Origin: Tribonema minus
Taxonomy: Eukaryota; Sar; Xanthophyceae; Tribonematales; Tribonemataceae
Assembly: GCA_017506865.1 (NCBI GenBank)
Contig: JAFCMP010000068.1
Coordinates: 1,178,001-1,242,000 of the forward strand
Direction: 5' to 3'
DNA length: 64,000 bases
Shown here: in pieces, positions 24,954-37,183 of the stretch
Layout of the letters: each line of letters opens with the position of its first letter
Position numbering within the stretch: position 1 is the stretch's first letter
Notes under the pieces: model-generated
The model's database searches: none
The model's input: only the letters and a program-made list of their open reading frames with translations
What the model was told of the DNA's origin: nothing
Program-made: the position numbers and the translations under genes

Positions 24954-27900
24954 ATGGCCCGTCCGTGCCGGTGGACGCTGTGGGCGGCTCTTCTCTCTGT
25001 GCCCGGCAGCGCCTTTTTCGGCAGCGTAGCAGTTCACAACACTCATCGTGGAAGGGGCTGTATTAGGCTTGGCAGCAGTGATAATAGCGACTACCTGAGC
25101 AACCTGGATGGTGAATCAAAGAGCGGCGCTCCTGCGGCAGACTATCTCAGCAAACTACCCAGATCGGATGCGGAGAAGAAAACCAGCAATGCAAACGAGT
25201 CTGATGACTACTTGACCAAGCTGGATCAAGGCGCCCCTTCCACCCCCACCAGCTATCTGGACAATCTGCAGGGAGATGCGGCGACGGCGACTGGTACAGT
25301 AGGCACGACTGATGCACCGGAGAGCACTGAGCCAGCAGCTCCTGTCGCTGATAACGAAGGTGGGTCTGCTCACTTTAGCGTGTCGTAGCGCCAGCCCGCT
25401 TGCCATGCCCACCTGCATTGATGTTTTGCAGAGTTGATGTTCATGCGTGTGCAGCTGCATAATGTGTCATTGTCACCTTTAAAATTGTGCGACTGCCTCA
25501 TGCGCCGGTGTCAGAGCATCAGTAATCATGCCAAATCGGCTCTGGCATCTCGAAGTCAAAGTGTGTGGTTTCTGCAGAGCTTTGCAAGCAATGCGCAAGA
25601 GCAAGGCACAAGCAATCATCAATCATGCTTTGATACACTTTTGTTGTGTGCAGGCTAACCATGCTGTTGTGCACACACATTACCCCTCACTTCAACAAGT
25701 ATATGTTGAAAGATTCAGAAAGAAGCAGCAGCAGTATCGTGCTATGAGTTGTCGACAGCGCAATGTGCACGCCGGGATGGCTAGCAGGATCGTGCTACAT
25801 GGGTCGCACGCTTGTTGCGTTTTTGTTTTGCAGTGTCGAAGTGCCACCTTTGCTGTTGCTGTTCCTCGCCCAGCGGGCCTCCCTGACCACCATGTGTTGA
25901 TGTGATATGGACACACTGCTGTTGTGGACTTTGTGCAGGCTTGCAAGGCCTCAAGGACCAACTGCTGAAAATGGCTTTGGGGACAAACCGTGGCTTTAGC
26001 AGCCGTATGGAGGAGAGGCGTGACATTGCTGACATTGTTGCGGAGCTGGAGGTCAGCACATGGCACCATATTGCAGCAGGCTTGACCATGAGACGCGTGT
26101 CATTGACGTTTACTCACAGACACTATGCCTTATTGGATCTCCATGTGCTTGGTGTGATATCAATGTCTGATGCGTCAGCAGGTACTTCAAAAAGTTATCG
26201 CAACTATTCGAGCACGCATGTGGGCATGGCGGCTGTTATGAATCATACCTTATGATTGAGCTCTTTGCAATATGTGTACATCTACATCATTTCAACTTCA
26301 CTCGGTCTTGTGCATGTGTGCACGAGGTGCTACTTCACAAGTGGACACACACTATGGACGGGTGCACTCCAAATACCTTCGAGTGCCCGTGAATCAACGG
26401 TGACGCATGTTTACTTACTGGTGATTTTTGTTGCTGATTCAACATTTGGCACAGGAACTCAACCCCAACCCTCACCCCAATGATGGATTCCAAGATGGCA
26501 GCTCCTTACTTACTGGAGACTGGCAGGTCAGCGAGTATGATTAGGCCTATGACCATCATTGAAGTTTGTAGTACAACATGTGCGACTGGGGACGCCTCTT
26601 GGTCATTATCAAGCTGGTGAAATTTTGTGAGCATCGTTCTCTGCTCATGCTCAACTGCTGATGAAGATGAGGCAATGGAAGTGTTACAAATCCGCCTGCA
26701 CGGCACGCTGACTTTATGCATGCTGCGCACAGGTGTGCAACACTGAGAGCTGTGCTTACATGTAGTAACATTGTGCACCTTGCCTTGTATCCTCACAGCT
26801 CCTGTTTACAGATGCGCCGGATGTTCTCAGCTTGGCGTTGCTGCCTGGCGTCACTATTGGGCAGGCAAGTAGCTGGGCCATTTGATCACAATGAAGGCAT
26901 GCAACGTGCTCAACGCAAGTTGCTGTATGCCTTGTCAAGCCATGCATGTATGCCATGCCGTGTATACACTACTTGCTACTGCTGCTCGATTGTTGTTTGA
27001 TTCAACGAGCCGCCTTTTGTTCTCCATTGTGCTTGACCGCTCTGCAGATTTACCAAAACATCGGTCCCGATGGCACTGAGGTGAGTCAAAAACAACGTCG
27101 TACACACATGCATGCACACACTTGCAGCGCACATGCAAATCTGAAAGGAGAGTCGAGAACAGAGCGATGCAATCTTCCTCCCATATGCACAGCACATGTT
27201 TTGTGAAGTACCTCATCGAGTTCACTTTGCTGCTCTGCATTTACTTCCCCGCCACAGATTGCCAATATAGTGGAGCTGCAACCGCTGCTGGCTCCCATCA
27301 TTCCCTCTACTGTAGCAAGGCTGGTCGTTCAGGTGAGCGAAGTGGGCGGGAATATGCCGCAGGTGATCAGGGCCAAAGCACACATGCCGCATGCCTTCTG
27401 CAAAGTCACGCTCGATGTCGGCAATGCGGGGGGTCCACTGTTGCCTGCCGTGTTGGCAGTCACTCGCCAGGGATGTCCTGGCCGGGCAGAGATGCCAGCA
27501 ACAAGAAGCCATTGGCATCTGCACCGTGGCGTGACCCATCGGCTCTTGACGGGCCAATGATGTCTAGCCCTGGCAGCGCCGCTTCAGTGACGGCGACCAC
27601 TTTCTCTCCCCTAGTGTAACAGCCAGGACCGTGCAGTCAAGCACAGGCAGTGCAGCATTGTAGTTTGTTTGAAGAATACAGGCAATGTGAGAGCGCATGG
27701 CACAGCGGTGAGCAGGCCACGACGGCACAAAGCAAAACATCACAAGGCACACATTCATGTATGCAATTTGGCGGGGCAGAGACTGAATCATATGTTGCAC
27801 TGCATCACAAATGTCCATCCTCGTCGTCGTTCAGGCCCAGGGCAGCGTGGCTGACTCTGTGCGGCTCAACCTGGCCTTCCAGTCATCTGCCTTTACACCG

Positions 27901-29102
27901 CTGACCTTCTTGGGCAGAAAGGTGAGTAAGCATGCGCCAGCATCTGCATTTGTTATTTTTTTAACAGACACATGTAGTAGCATTGAAAGGGGGTGAACCA
28001 TCGGGAGGTATCACAGCCAAATCGTGACCAGATTCCAGTTGCACCTGCCAAAAAAAGCCCACCGTGCACACTGTTTATGGTACAAGCAGCTGTGCGAATC
28101 CCCTCCTCAGTCAGGCATTATGCTATGTTACAATTGCCGCATCTACTGCACTTCAGGCCAAAGACACCACAGACAGGACAGTTCTTCAGTTTCATGCTTT
28201 GTATGAATGAATGCCTTGCAGCGCGGACTGTGAAGTCCACCTGGCATGCGCTCAATGTGAACATCCAGACACATGTTCCGGCGATGCATCATGTCTCTGT
28301 GCAAAGCAAATCTGTTGTCGCAGTTGTGTATACAGGACGACTTCTAAAGTACAATACCAGTGCCTGGGAAGCAGCACCCCTTTGTTGTGATTCCCATTGT
28401 GAATTGCATTCTCTTCGCGCCCCTCCAGTAGATCGCGCATCCTGTGACTCGTGCATCCTGTAACTGTCCAAATGCTTCAACACTCTCGTCAGTAGAGCAC
28501 TATATGGCGTCAGGTGTGTCTCTCTCTATATTTGTGTGTCCATCAAGAGTACATAAAACTGTGATGAAACTCTTTCAAGTGCTTTTGTAAACGAATGCTT
28601 CGATGACTTGCGCAATCGCACCTTAAGCTTTCATCCCCAAGATAATGTTTTGAATGGCAGGCTTACAGTATGTTTCAGTGGTTGCTCTGTGTTTGCTTCG
28701 CTTTTGTCGCCATAGGTGGACGATGTCCTGAGGCCACTGAAATTCAATTTCCCATCCAAGCTGCGCAATGTTGGCTGGCTCGAACACAGTTTCGTCGACA
28801 AGGTTAGTAGTGGTTTCAATGCACGTAGCTGGCATCATTTGACTGGATGCGCTGTTGCTGACATCTTTGCACGCGTGCCTGCATGTGGTGTTGATGCACT
28901 GCTACAAAGGTGGTGCTGCATCTGCCTGAGTTTTGAATTTGCACTGTCACTGATGCACGGGCAGCTATGACGACATGCGAAGCACTTGCTGCTGTCAGCA
29001 CACTCACATGTTGTGCATGTTTGTTGCTGTTGGTGTTCTGTTACGCAGGATATCCGGATCGCACGTGCATTTGGCAGCATGTTTGTACTACTGAGGTGCT
29101 GA
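24954..29102 (+). CDS. Plastid-lipid-associated protein (fibrillin/PAP family)
   Basis: Predicted 330 aa in nine exons: 24954-25359, 25939-26051, 26455-26526, 26799-26864, 27048-27080, 27258-27332, 27835-27921, 28716-28802 and 29049-29102. All phases agree (993 nt). Fibrillins coat plastoglobules or thylakoids, where they bind lipids and help in quinone and carotenoid metabolism and stress tolerance. The PAP/fibrillin domain spans about 136-330, with the classic blocks LKDQLLKMALGTNRGFSS, ELNPNPHPNDG, TIGQIYQNIGPDGTE, IANIVELQP and the closing DIRIARAFGSMFVLLR. Residues 1-40 look like a targeting leader (hydrophobic core, then Arg/His-rich). Residues 41-135 are a low-complexity linker with four YLxxL copies. 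The fourth intron (after IGQ) starts with GC. Which fibrillin subgroup it belongs to is not decided. Confidence 0.88.
26865..27047 (+). other. GC-AG intron (intron 4 of the fibrillin gene)
   Basis: The exon ends TGGGCAG and the intron opens GCAAGT. It ends TCTGCAG before the codon for Ile of IYQNIG. Joining here keeps the conserved block continuous. Confidence 0.75.
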
Positions 29103-29888
29103 ACAAGCATCAACCTGATGCTGAAGCGTGATTATATTTTCAGTGCCACAGACAGCACGTTGCACGTTGCATGTACAGCTCTCTGGAGCATTGCTCTCGT
29201 GAAGCCTGTTGCTAAGGTAGGCAGCCTGATGAAGCTGTTGAATTTTGAAAATCACATACATTTATACTTACGTACAGGGAATGCTCAATAGCATGGCCTG
29301 ACTGTAATAAGATGAGCGCACGCTTGGACGTGCTTTTGTCAACTTGGTGCATGGTCTGTTTCAACCTGCATTTCTCCGTTTTCGTCCACAACGCAGCTCA
29401 TCATGGATTGAATGTATTCACATTGCTTGCTGCTTCGTAGGCCCTACACATGCTGAATGTGCAAATGAACTGAAGTCTAAATGCACATCACTGGCCACCT
29501 GCTGAGGCACTTAAGTGTAGCATTGATGGCTGCACCAAGCGGATTACAACAGCCATTCCAACAATGCAATCACCTCACAGCATGCTGGCCTGACACGTCA
29601 ACAATGATCCTGTCCTGGCCAGCTTCTTGAAGGCCGAGAGTTGCAACTTATTCATAGAATCCTTCTGTCGAGATCTTGACAAGGTGCAGATCAATCATCA
29701 GATGAGAGGTGTGCATATGGAGAGTGCTGGCACGAACTCAGTCCAATAACAGTGGCGACAGCATGCCAACAAGCGGTCGGATGTAGCGACAACACCAGAT
29801 CACACCTCAACATCACATGGTCCATCAATAAAAGTCGATGACACCGAGGCAACATGGCACGGAATCACAGTGGCATGTACACCCGCTG
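29103..29888. other. Convergent intergenic stretch
   Basis: 785 bp between the convergent fibrillin and tRNA methyltransferase genes. It holds two 3' UTRs and no recognisable exon. Confidence 0.5.
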
Positions 29889-32497
29889 TCATCTTTTTTT
29901 AAACATGCAGCGGTAGACATCCCCGCCTTTTGCTTGCACTGCTAACTCTCGTTCTGTTGGGATACCCATAGGGTTGTGGGAGAGCCAGCTGTCCACATTT
30001 GCTTCCAAATCCTGCAGTCCAGTGCCAACTTTCCGTGTGATCAACCGCATCTCTCGTTGCACCTGCAGCAGGGGCAGCACAACAACAGCACTGACAATCT
30101 TTGCATACATATTTCACAATAGCAACCGCATATGCAGCAATGACCGTACCACGACAACCACTGCGCATGCTGTGATGGCATGGCATGGTGTGAGCAGCTC
30201 CACCACCTTGCAGATTTTACAGATGAAGTCCGTCAACAACATGCGATGGCAGGTGTTGTACAAATGAAAGACTTGCCTCATGGATGTCCCCCTGCATAAA
30301 CAGGGTGCCTCCTGGTGATAGAAACTGCTGAATTGTTTCCACTAGTTCTGGTTTCAGCACGCGCTTCTTCTGCAGGGCGCAATGGTGCATGCAGAACGAT
30401 CAGAAGGCAGCTCCCATGCTTTGTCAGAGAATGGTGCTGCTGCTATATGCTCTTTGAGCCGTTGCTAATGAACAAATCAGCATTTGCATGTGCACCAGTA
30501 GCTGCAATACGATAAAAAAGATGGCATGTAAACAATCCAGGAAGCAGACTTCTCCTGTAGTTCACAACCTGGTGGAGTTCATGGTTGCTTCCTATGCAAG
30601 CCGGCGGCAAGAGGCAGAGCAGGCCTTCTGGTGCTGGTGGCACTTGTTTGCCTATCAAAGTGCGGTGCATATCATCAATCATAAGCTACAACACCTGCTC
30701 CTGACCGGCCCCAAGGCATCACCCCCCCCCCCCCCCCCAGCTGTCACAGGCTCGATGGGGGCAACGACACCAACAACATTTACATGCAAATCACCAGGGA
30801 CTTTAAACTATTGTATGCCGGTGTAAGAGTGTAAGGTGCAGCATATGCTGCTCCGGACATCAACAAATGGTACTTGGGCTGCACAGTCTGGTATGTGGGG
30901 TTCACAGCATCCTGACCTTGTTTCGGGTTTTGAAATGCGGGTCTGGAAACTGTACGGACACTCTCTCCACAACTCCGCCAGCAGCTATGACATCACCAAG
31001 TATCCTTTCCAGGTTTACATTGGCATTGCAGCTGATGAAGTGACAGTTGTCCAGAGTCCTCTCTGTCGCCTGCATCGCCAAGTCCAAAAGGTGATCAAGA
31101 AGGTGTGAGGCGAGATGGAGACGAAAATGTTGATGGATGTCCCAGAATCAATGTCGCCATCATCAGAGTTGCAGAAATTGCACAACATCATGATAGGGTG
31201 TGGCGCACCTTGCACAGCGCCACTGCAACTACTGGCCATCGAATGTCAAGCCCCAGGTAGTTGCGAGTAGGATCCGCAGTCGCCATGTCCAAACAAAACC
31301 GGCCATATGCACAGCCGATGTCCAAGTGCAGCGGCTTCGTCGTGTCTGCAAATGCCTTGCGATACCAGCCGTCCACTAGTTGTACGGGCTGCTGGTGTGA
31401 TGAGGCCAGGGGATTGACATGTTGCCTGGCCTTCAGCTTTCGGCGGCCGACCCGGTGCAGCCTGTCGATGTGCTGCTGTAGAGCTGGTTGTGATTCTGCA
31501 CGCCTCAACGTCGCCTTCTCAATGTCAGCTCTGTGCTCGGGTGCCGCCGCCACCTCTGTTTTTGTCTCGTGAACCCATAATGTTATTTTGTTGTTTGCAG
31601 CCTGCACATCGAAGGTTTGACAACATGGCGCACACAGACAAGAGAATGCATGTTAGAGTATCGCCCTTGCATGCCCCTCTTTCTTTCGGACTTGTTAACG
31701 CTGCTGTGACTGCCGTTGCCATGCGTTCATGAAGCATTGCTTGCAACTGCATGATTTGTTTTGTTGTTTTTATCAGCGGTGTTTTGGCATTGCTCTGCAG
31801 TATTCGCTGGCTGCTTGAGCCACATGATGGCGTAAGTCTGCGTGTTGTGCATACTTAGGAACAACTTGTGCAGATAAACTGATTCAGTTTGTTGAAGTTG
31901 ATCATGCGTGCCTACTTCTGTGTGAAGGCAGGGTGGAGTCGTACTGCAACTTGTTTTGCAGCTGCAGGAGTGCCTGCGAATGCCGGAGTTTCAAGATTTG
32001 CCCTCGACCATCAGGAATGCAACTCACCCAGTGATACGTCAAAAGTATGACTGCGTGGGGTCACGCCTGCTTCAAAAACCCAGTTGTTGTAAGCTCACAG
32101 CAGTGTGCGTGTCACCACTGATGTACATCACAGTATATGCAAGCATGGCTGAGGGCATTCAAGATGTGGGCTTGAAATCATAATATCTAATCAACACAGC
32201 GACAGCGACATCCCCTCGGCATTCACACGTCATATAACCGGTTTGGACAGACAATACTAACAGGAAACTATGTAGGTGTGTGGTTGCAAAGAACTGTGGC
32301 ATGCCTGGTCTTACTTGTCTCGGCAGCCTGGGCTGCTGCTTGGACAGGTGGTGCTGCTGTTGCTGGAGGAGCATTGGTGGATGTTGGGTGGCTTCAGTCA
32401 CTGTGCCTCTCCAGACATATGAGCGCGGTGCAAGGAGGCTTGCAACGCGACCGCACAGCATAGCAGCCTGTGCGAGTAGCAATACCGTCCGCCACAT
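29889..32497 (-). CDS. tRNA (guanine-N7-)-methyltransferase, TrmB-like, probably organellar
   Basis: Predicted 331 aa in five phase-0 exons: 32497-32315, 31601-31209, 31069-30917, 30369-30277 and 30062-29889. TrmB enzymes use S-adenosylmethionine to methylate N7 of guanine, usually G46 in the tRNA variable loop. The SAM-binding motif is LHLDIGCAYGRFCLDMA, followed by YLGLDIRWPV. The catalytic-region motif reads VSVQFPDPHFKTRNK, like the plant organelle-type form; bacterial TrmB more often has FPDPWPK. The sheet after it is KRVLKPELVETIQQFLSPGG and GTLFMQGDIHE. The C-terminus includes GIPTERE, like the family's substrate-binding end. The N-terminal 60 residues (hydrophobic, then Arg/Gln-rich) look like an organelle-targeting leader, as the catalytic core starts near residue 145. 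The last intron has a GC donor. It is divergent from the Tfb4 gene. Confidence 0.87.
30063..30276 (-). other. GC-AG intron (last intron of the TrmB-like gene)
   Basis: On the minus strand the exon ends CATGAG and the intron opens GCAAGT, ending CTGCTGCAG before the codon for Val of VQREMR. This is the third intron in the window with the same six-base donor. Confidence 0.75.
30722..30738 (+). repeat. Poly-C run in a TrmB-like gene intron
   Basis: An uninterrupted run of about 17 C (poly-G on the transcribed minus strand) inside the third intron of the methyltransferase gene. Its exact length may be unreliable in assemblies. Confidence 0.85.
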
Positions 32498-32722
32498 ACC
32501 GCATGCCCTTCTGATAGTACTAGTACACGAAACACTTCAAAGTGGAAGTTGTGGTCCGACGAGAGCCAAGTTTGAGTCCTCGGTCTAGTGCGCAACAGAG
32601 GTGAGAGTAACGCTGGCGTGCTTGCGATTTGCACACGAGCCATAGCGCCATCATCAATACGGGTGCACTCCTTTTGAGGCTGAAACGTCGTTGCCGCTGC
32701 TGTCACAGGCACTGCTGGAGAG
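32498..32722. promoter_or_regulatory. Candidate shared promoter, TrmB-like gene and TFB4
   Basis: 225 bp separate the two divergent ATG codons. A palindromic TAGTACTAGTA-like stretch lies near 32515-32525. No TATA box could be assigned. Confidence 0.45.
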
Positions 32723-33580
32723 ATGGACGAAGATCCTAGCTTGCTGGTGGTCGTCTTCGATGCGTCCCAGGGAGCATGGGCAGCGAAAGACGCGCTTGCC
32801 GCCCAGGGGAGCACCGTGGGTACATTTCAGGGCACGCTCGAGGCTATGATGGTGTTCCTACAGAGCTACCTGCTGATGCACAGGCGCAACGACATCGCTG
32901 TGGTGGCATGCGGCGAGGCCGGGAGTCGAATGGTATTTCCCACTCCTGCCATTGAGAAGGACAACGTGTCGCTTGCGACTGGCGGAGTGAGCAGCAAGCG
33001 CGTGCAAAGCTGCATAGTAGACGGGCTCCGAGAACTCATGTCTGCAAGTGCATGTGGCACAGCATCAGTCCAACCAGCAGTGTCGTCGAAGGCGCCGATA
33101 GCGAAGGCACTGAGTCAGGCGCTGTGCTTCACACATCGCAAGATTACCGAGAACCCGAGTGTGCAAACGAGATTACTTGTAGTGCAGGCAGGGCCAGATG
33201 CACCAGAAAGCTACAACGCAGTTATGAACTGCATTTTCTCGGCACAAAAGGCACAAATTCCAGTGGATTGTCTGTGCGTGGGACCAGACTCAGTGTTCAT
33301 GCAGCAGGCAGCAGATGTGACAGGTGGCGTATACTGCCATGTGCAGGAGCCAAATGTGCTACAGCAATTGCTGACCCTAATTCTGCCTAGCCAAGCATGC
33401 AGAAAGTATCTGCGAACAAAAGGGCAAGAAACAGTGGACTTTCGTGCGGCTTGCTTTTGCCACCGGCGACTGATTGAGATTGCGTATGTGTGCTCAGTGT
33501 GCCTGAGTGTCTTCTGCGAGTTCTCACCCATCTGTGCCACTTGTGGCACGAGAGCAGTGCCCAAACTGCTCACCACGTAG
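32723..33580 (+). CDS. TFB4: TFIIH core subunit Tfb4/p34 (GTF2H3)
   Basis: A single-exon gene of 285 aa, typical for Tfb4. The protein is part of the TFIIH core, which opens DNA in transcription initiation and nucleotide excision repair; it pairs with the p44/Ssl1 subunit. The N-terminus starts a von Willebrand A-like fold (LLVVVFDASQGAW). Family blocks follow: NDIAVVACGE, LLVVQAGPDAPESYNAVMN, AQIPVDCLCVG, QQAADVTGGVY. The C-terminal cysteine cluster has ACFCHRR, then YVCSVCLSVFCE and CATCG, as in the Tfb4 zinc-binding end. A short Ala/Ser-rich loop sits between the vWA strands. It is the only clearly intronless host gene here, which could reflect retroposition or simple intron loss. Confidence 0.95.
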   Translation: MDEDPSLLVVVFDASQGAWAAKDALAAQGSTVGTFQGTLEAMMVFLQSYLLMHRRNDIAVVACGEAGSRMVFPTPAIEKDNVSLATGGVSSKRVQSCIVDGLRELMSASACGTASVQPAVSSKAPIAKALSQALCFTHRKITENPSVQTRLLVVQAGPDAPESYNAVMNCIFSAQKAQIPVDCLCVGPDSVFMQQAADVTGGVYCHVQEPNVLQQLLTLILPSQACRKYLRTKGQETVDFRAACFCHRRLIEIAYVCSVCLSVFCEFSPICATCGTRAVPKLLTT

Positions 33581-34897
33581 GGCGATCCAACATGCATTAA
33601 TGTACATATGCGGTGATCTGTCAAGTCCAGCTGCCCGCCTTCATTTGATTGTTTTCGCCATTCGCTGCTAGCTCATTGCATGCGTCGCTGCATGCAGGCT
33701 AGTCCTGTCCGTTTCCTGCTATTTTCTTTGTCGCTATTGCGTTGTCAAGGGCATCGTTTGTCTCGTACATCCCCGAACATGTCTGTTGGTGATGTCACAG
33801 CAACAGTCTTACCAAACAGTCAGCGAGGCATGCCTCACAAGGAACCATTAGTTCATCATCTGCTGGTGTTGCACATGTGTGCAAAGTAGACAAATCGTTT
33901 GCACTCTGTCTGTCACTGATGGCATCTGCCATACTCTTGGCTATACATGCGTAGCCAAGAATCTGCGGCCCTGCACTTGCAAGCACTTGCAGATGTGTGT
34001 GATGAAGTGGGCAAAACGACAGCATGCGACAAAGCTATGCAAGCATGATAATGTTATGATAGATGATGTTTATTTTTAAAAAAGGTCCAGACATGCCCAG
34101 ACGTAGGCCCTGCCTGTCCACTGATGTGCGTCCATGTCATGTTGCCAGGAGTAGTCACCGTCAGACTTGAGGCTCCCCCATGCAACTCAAATGCCAAATC
34201 TTCTCCACCATGTGCAGTAGCCATGAGAGATGGACAAATGCGCCACTAAAACAGATGCATGCTGTAGATGATCGTGAAGCTTGCGTTCTGCTAGTTCTTT
34301 CATTAGCCGAAACCTCACGAGTAGTCCTGCACTCACTGGTTTCATTGTAGCGATAGCAAGAGGTCACTATGAAATGCTCGAGATGACAGGGTCTCTGCGT
34401 GGCATGCAATGCCGTTTTTGTTGTGTGTGTGCATAACTCTATCATGCCAGAGGTAAGTGTTCCATCAGTGTGGGTCTTGCTTACTGCTATACATGCACTG
34501 TAGCATCCAAGACATCAAAAGCAGCAAATGAGCAACAGCGCACACACGAGCAAGGGCAGACTCAAAACTCCGGAACCTCGAAAAATCCACCAACACTCTT
34601 TTCATAAATACATTTACACCAGTGAATGGTATCTCATGCAGTGAGGATATGCACAGTGCATGGTTCCAGATTGTGAGTGCAGCGCATGGCTGCTTCAGTG
34701 TGCACGTCCATGAACGTCATCACTTCTCACCACATAAACATGTAAGCCAGTAATACATGGTAATGCAGTACATCGAGTGGCCACATGGTGTGCTGCGCTG
34801 ATGGTGTGGTGTGTACAGCAGCTTCACAAGCACAACACACGCACGATGAAGGCGGCATGCAAAAGCTGAGGTTCCAAGCCCAGCAGCTTGTAAAAAC
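33581..34897. other. Convergent intergenic stretch
   Basis: 1.3 kb between the convergent TFB4 and tocopherol cyclase genes. Short frames only; an A/T-rich patch lies near 34070-34085. No exon recognised. Confidence 0.5.
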
Positions 34898-37042
34898 CTA
34901 AGTGCTTTGATAGGCGCCCCCAAACTCCATCGCCGCTAAAGGTACCTGTTTCTCCAAGATGAGCTGCCACTGCCCGTGCTCTTTGTGGTAGCATCGAAAG
35001 CTGGCGGCTGCATTATATGACTCCACACAGCCAGGTGATGTGCTCCAACCTTTGTGTGTTGGCACAGCAATTGGCTTCCCGAATGAGTGCTCAGGGGCCT
35101 GCATGTCCAGCTGGCAGAAGCGAGCAATGATAGGTTCCTCTCATGAGTGGTGCTGGAAGTCAAAGCTGCACACGTGGAGTTGACACATGCATAACGAGAA
35201 CACTGAGTAGTGAATGCCAGTCACAGATGCCACAATTTGATGAGTTTCATGATGTGACTGTTGAGCGTCATGCCCTCCAGATGCGTGAAGGAGATCAGAT
35301 GCCCCAAAGGCCGTCTGATCCCGTCCCACCCAGGCCAGGAGGGTATAGCATGTGCTGTTCGCAAGCACCGGAGGCAACCCTGGTCGACATGGGTATTCCA
35401 GATCTCCGGCCCCAGGTCTCAAAAACTAAGCTGACACATAACGCTCACAACAACAAGCACATCCCTCACCTCCAAGAGGCGCGTTTTACAGCGTGACAAA
35501 GCCCGCAGCCGTATGGCCCTTGCTTTGCGGCTCAGCTGCAGCGTAGTGACTTCGTCCAAGTCAGTAGTGCGAAAATTCCACTCCTCGTCTCCCCAGCGCA
35601 ATGCTATGACCCATGCTTGAGAAGTCAGCGGGCCAATCCGAAACTGCCCACCGGTGAGCACGAACGACAGTTGCTGGAAATCAGCTGGTATGTCGCCACT
35701 GCCGATGCTGCCATCACCAAGATGTGTTGCCATTGTCGGTGGTCTGCTGCAGCCTTGACCCCACACCCAGGCATGTGGAAACATGTCTCCATAGTTGCAC
35801 TCCATGTGAAGCCGCCCTGAGCCTGAGCACTTCTCCGCTTTGTCATGCTTTGCCTCAAACTCATACTCTGCCGCTGAGCCAAATGAGTGTACAAAGTAGT
35901 GTAAGGGGAGCAGACCCTGCCACACAACAAAGGCAGCGACAGTTTAAATGACTCAAGTCAGATCAGGGCGCTCAGAAGTATCTGTGTCATCTGTTGGGGT
36001 GAAAACATGCACTTTATCGTGGGAACAAAAATACATGAAGAGGTACGTTACATGCAGCCGTTTGATACCCTTGCTGGTGGTTACAGCAGTTATGCTGATT
36101 GCCGGTAGACAGACTGCAATGCCAGTGCTTCTAGAAGCACATATCTGGTATTGGTCTTCCGTTGCTGTAGTAATCTTGACGTCTATCTCTGACGGTGCTA
36201 AACACAGGGTGGTGAGCAACGAGCTCATGTTGCCACACACAGGCAATCCGCGGCAACACTTCAGAACTGCAACGAGTGTCATTGGCAGCGTGGATATGAT
36301 GCCATTCACTCACCGTGCCTGCCAGCCAGCCTTCGGGCCCATCTTTGTTGGGCCTGCTCCTGCTCCAGGGAATGCGACCGTGGAACTTGGCCTTCACAGA
36401 GGCCTCTGGTACACTAAACTCCAACGTGCCCGACTCGGGCTGCACCAGCAGCTCACCGACTCCAGCTGCAGACCACCGGAAGTTAGGAGGTGTCGATCTG
36501 CTAGGGCGGCGTACAGGTGGTGCGCCATTGGCATCGATGCTGACAGCGCGAGGGTCAGGAAAGAAGTTGTAGGTGTGTGTTTTACCCTTGCTATCGAGGT
36601 AGGATATGCCCACGAAATGGGAGCTGTAACCCCCTGAGGCTCTGGTGCAAGGCTTGCCGTGTTCACGCAGCGAGCCAAGAATAAGACAAAAGCTGAATTT
36701 GTTTTCGTGGTCCACCAGGCGCAGAAACCATCCGTCAAAGAAGCTGCTCTGCTGGAAGGGCCATGGCGGGGGTGGCTCCCGCGGCTCGAATGGCGAAGCC
36801 AGCGCAGGCTTGCCCGGCACCACCGCCCCCGCAAACAAGCCACCGAACAGCCAACACCCGTACCGTGCGAAGAATGCTGGCAGTATTCTTGATGCCGACT
36901 TGGCAGCAGGCCTGTGTGCTGGCGATGGGGCGGGGAAAGCCTTGCCTCTGCGAAGTCCTCGGGCTGACTGAGATGCTGCTGCGGTGTTCATCAGCAGCAG
37001 GCCAAGAAGTGCAACGCAGGTGTGAAAGCGTCGTCGCACCAT
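34898..37042 (-). CDS. VTE1: Tocopherol cyclase (VTE1-like)
   Basis: Predicted 462 aa in three phase-0 exons: 37042-36314, 35916-35470 and 35110-34898. Tocopherol cyclase closes the chromanol ring of tocopherols and plastochromanol in plastids, often at plastoglobules. The mature protein opens with PWPFQQSSFFDGWFLRLVD, the family's signature block. Later blocks fit the family: HMECNYGDMFPHAWVWGQG, VLTGGQFRIGPL, the strand WVIALRWGDEEWNFRTTD, and the C-terminal APEHSFGKPIAVPTHKG with PGCVESYNA. The first 90 residues hold a hydrophobic stretch (VALLGLLLMN) and an Arg/Ala-rich region, consistent with a plastid transit peptide. The ATG at 37042 is chosen over a frame extending to 37078. Length is close to plant VTE1 (about 490 aa). 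It is divergent from NDUFA12. Confidence 0.87.
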
Positions 37043-37183
37043 ACTCGCGGTAAGGATCCGGATTCTGAAACACTTCAACTGAACAACACTTCAACAGTTG
37101 ATCACCAAAACAAAAAGAGAGCTGAGGAAAACAGACGAAGGAGGAGAGCGAGTGGGGGGGGGCACAGCATCCTGTGTGTAGCC
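37043..37183. promoter_or_regulatory. Compact bidirectional promoter, VTE1 and NDUFA12
   Basis: 141 bp lie between the divergent start codons. The gap includes a G-rich run near 37154 and an A-rich stretch near 37110. No TATA box is evident. Confidence 0.5.
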
